Position numbers and translations under genes: made by a program. A stretch of 5,192 bases of DNA from Planctomycetota bacterium (GTDB lineage Bacteria > Planctomycetota > Planctomycetia > Planctomycetales > Planctomycetaceae). The stretch covers positions 1 to 5,192 of the forward strand of contig JAQBZS010000619.1 of the NCBI GenBank assembly GCA_027622115.1. The letters are read 5' to 3'. Of the stretch, positions 5,034 to 5,192 are shown in pieces. How positions within the stretch are numbered: the stretch's first letter is position 1; each line of letters opens with the position of its first letter. The notes under the pieces are model-generated. The model had not been told where the DNA came from and made no database searches. It saw nothing but the letters and a program-made list of their open reading frames with translations.

Positions 5034-5192
5034 TGGATCTTTCAGAGGGACGCTGATCGCTCATCGAACTCAGTTCGAGTTTGTCACATTTGGGGATTGG
5101 GGTCTGGCTTACGTATTTCAGATTTGGCGGGCTGAAATCCGGGCCTTGATCACGGATTGGCCCAGCCTGCCAATCACATACGTCCCATTTCT
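5034..5192. other. Upstream region of the class I methyltransferase, no gene seen
   Basis: Besides the palindrome at 5064-5078 there is one more inverted repeat, ATTTCAG (5115-5121) with CTGAAAT (5132-5138). No convincing reading frame enters from the right edge. A plus-strand frame ending at 5135 is antisense to the methyltransferase and is not a gene. Confidence 0.5.
5064..5078. promoter_or_regulatory. Palindrome upstream of the class I methyltransferase; possible operator
   Basis: TCGAACT and AGTTCGA are perfect arms about a single central base, 31-45 bases upstream of the ATG at 5033. On the minus strand GTGACA lies just upstream of it as a possible -35 element, but the -10 counterpart is poor. 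The size and placement suit a dimeric repressor. No regulator gene is in view. Confidence 0.3.

Noticed and set aside
4212..5135. Plus-strand 307-codon open frame
   Set aside because: It is antisense to the class I methyltransferase, which has clear SAM-binding motifs. The plus-strand translation shows no domain-like pattern.

Overview
The window most resembles chromosomal DNA of a free-living planctomycete, but this is an inference. It rests on moderate-to-high GC, a twin-arginine-exported amidohydrolase of a type common in that phylum, several genes without an obvious Shine-Dalgarno sequence, and GC-rich hairpin repeats between genes that match my recollection of planctomycete intergenic repeats. 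There is no rRNA, tRNA, recognisable transposase or CRISPR array.

Layout from left to right. Bases 1-259 hold no convincing gene: three compact hairpins, a (CTAGC)4 tandem and an 11-bp inverted repeat just past the end of the first gene. On the minus strand, 260-1210 encodes a Tat-exported TIM-barrel amidohydrolase (Amidohydro_2 type). Upstream of it on the same strand is a possible small two-helix membrane protein (1244-1531). A 259-bp divergent intergenic region follows, containing a 55-bp imperfect tandem repeat and two mutually exclusive hairpins. On the plus strand, 1791-3224 encodes a COG1672-type ATPase with a C-terminal PD-(D/E)XK nuclease-like domain. A perfect 15-bp-arm palindrome follows it, then a relic second copy of the amidohydrolase 5' end (3345-3425, minus). 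Two minus-strand methyltransferases complete the window: an MT-A70 family adenine N6-methyltransferase (3449-4084) and a class I SAM-dependent methyltransferase (4245-5033). The last 159 bp carry a small palindrome upstream of that gene.

The most notable architecture is that the 5' end of the amidohydrolase gene, including its ribosome-binding site and twin-arginine leader, occurs twice in the same orientation 2215 bp apart (56 of 60 bases identical). The ATPase gene and the small membrane-protein ORF lie between the copies. This could be an inserted cassette flanked by direct repeats, or a paralogue deleted down to its leader. The copy begins directly after the MT-A70 stop codon, so in an ancestor without the cassette the amidohydrolase could have followed the MT-A70 gene directly.

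No complete, recognisable defence or metabolic system can be demonstrated. The ATPase-nuclease, its structured leader and the flanking repeats are the best candidate for something undescribed. The two methyltransferases have no restriction partner in view.
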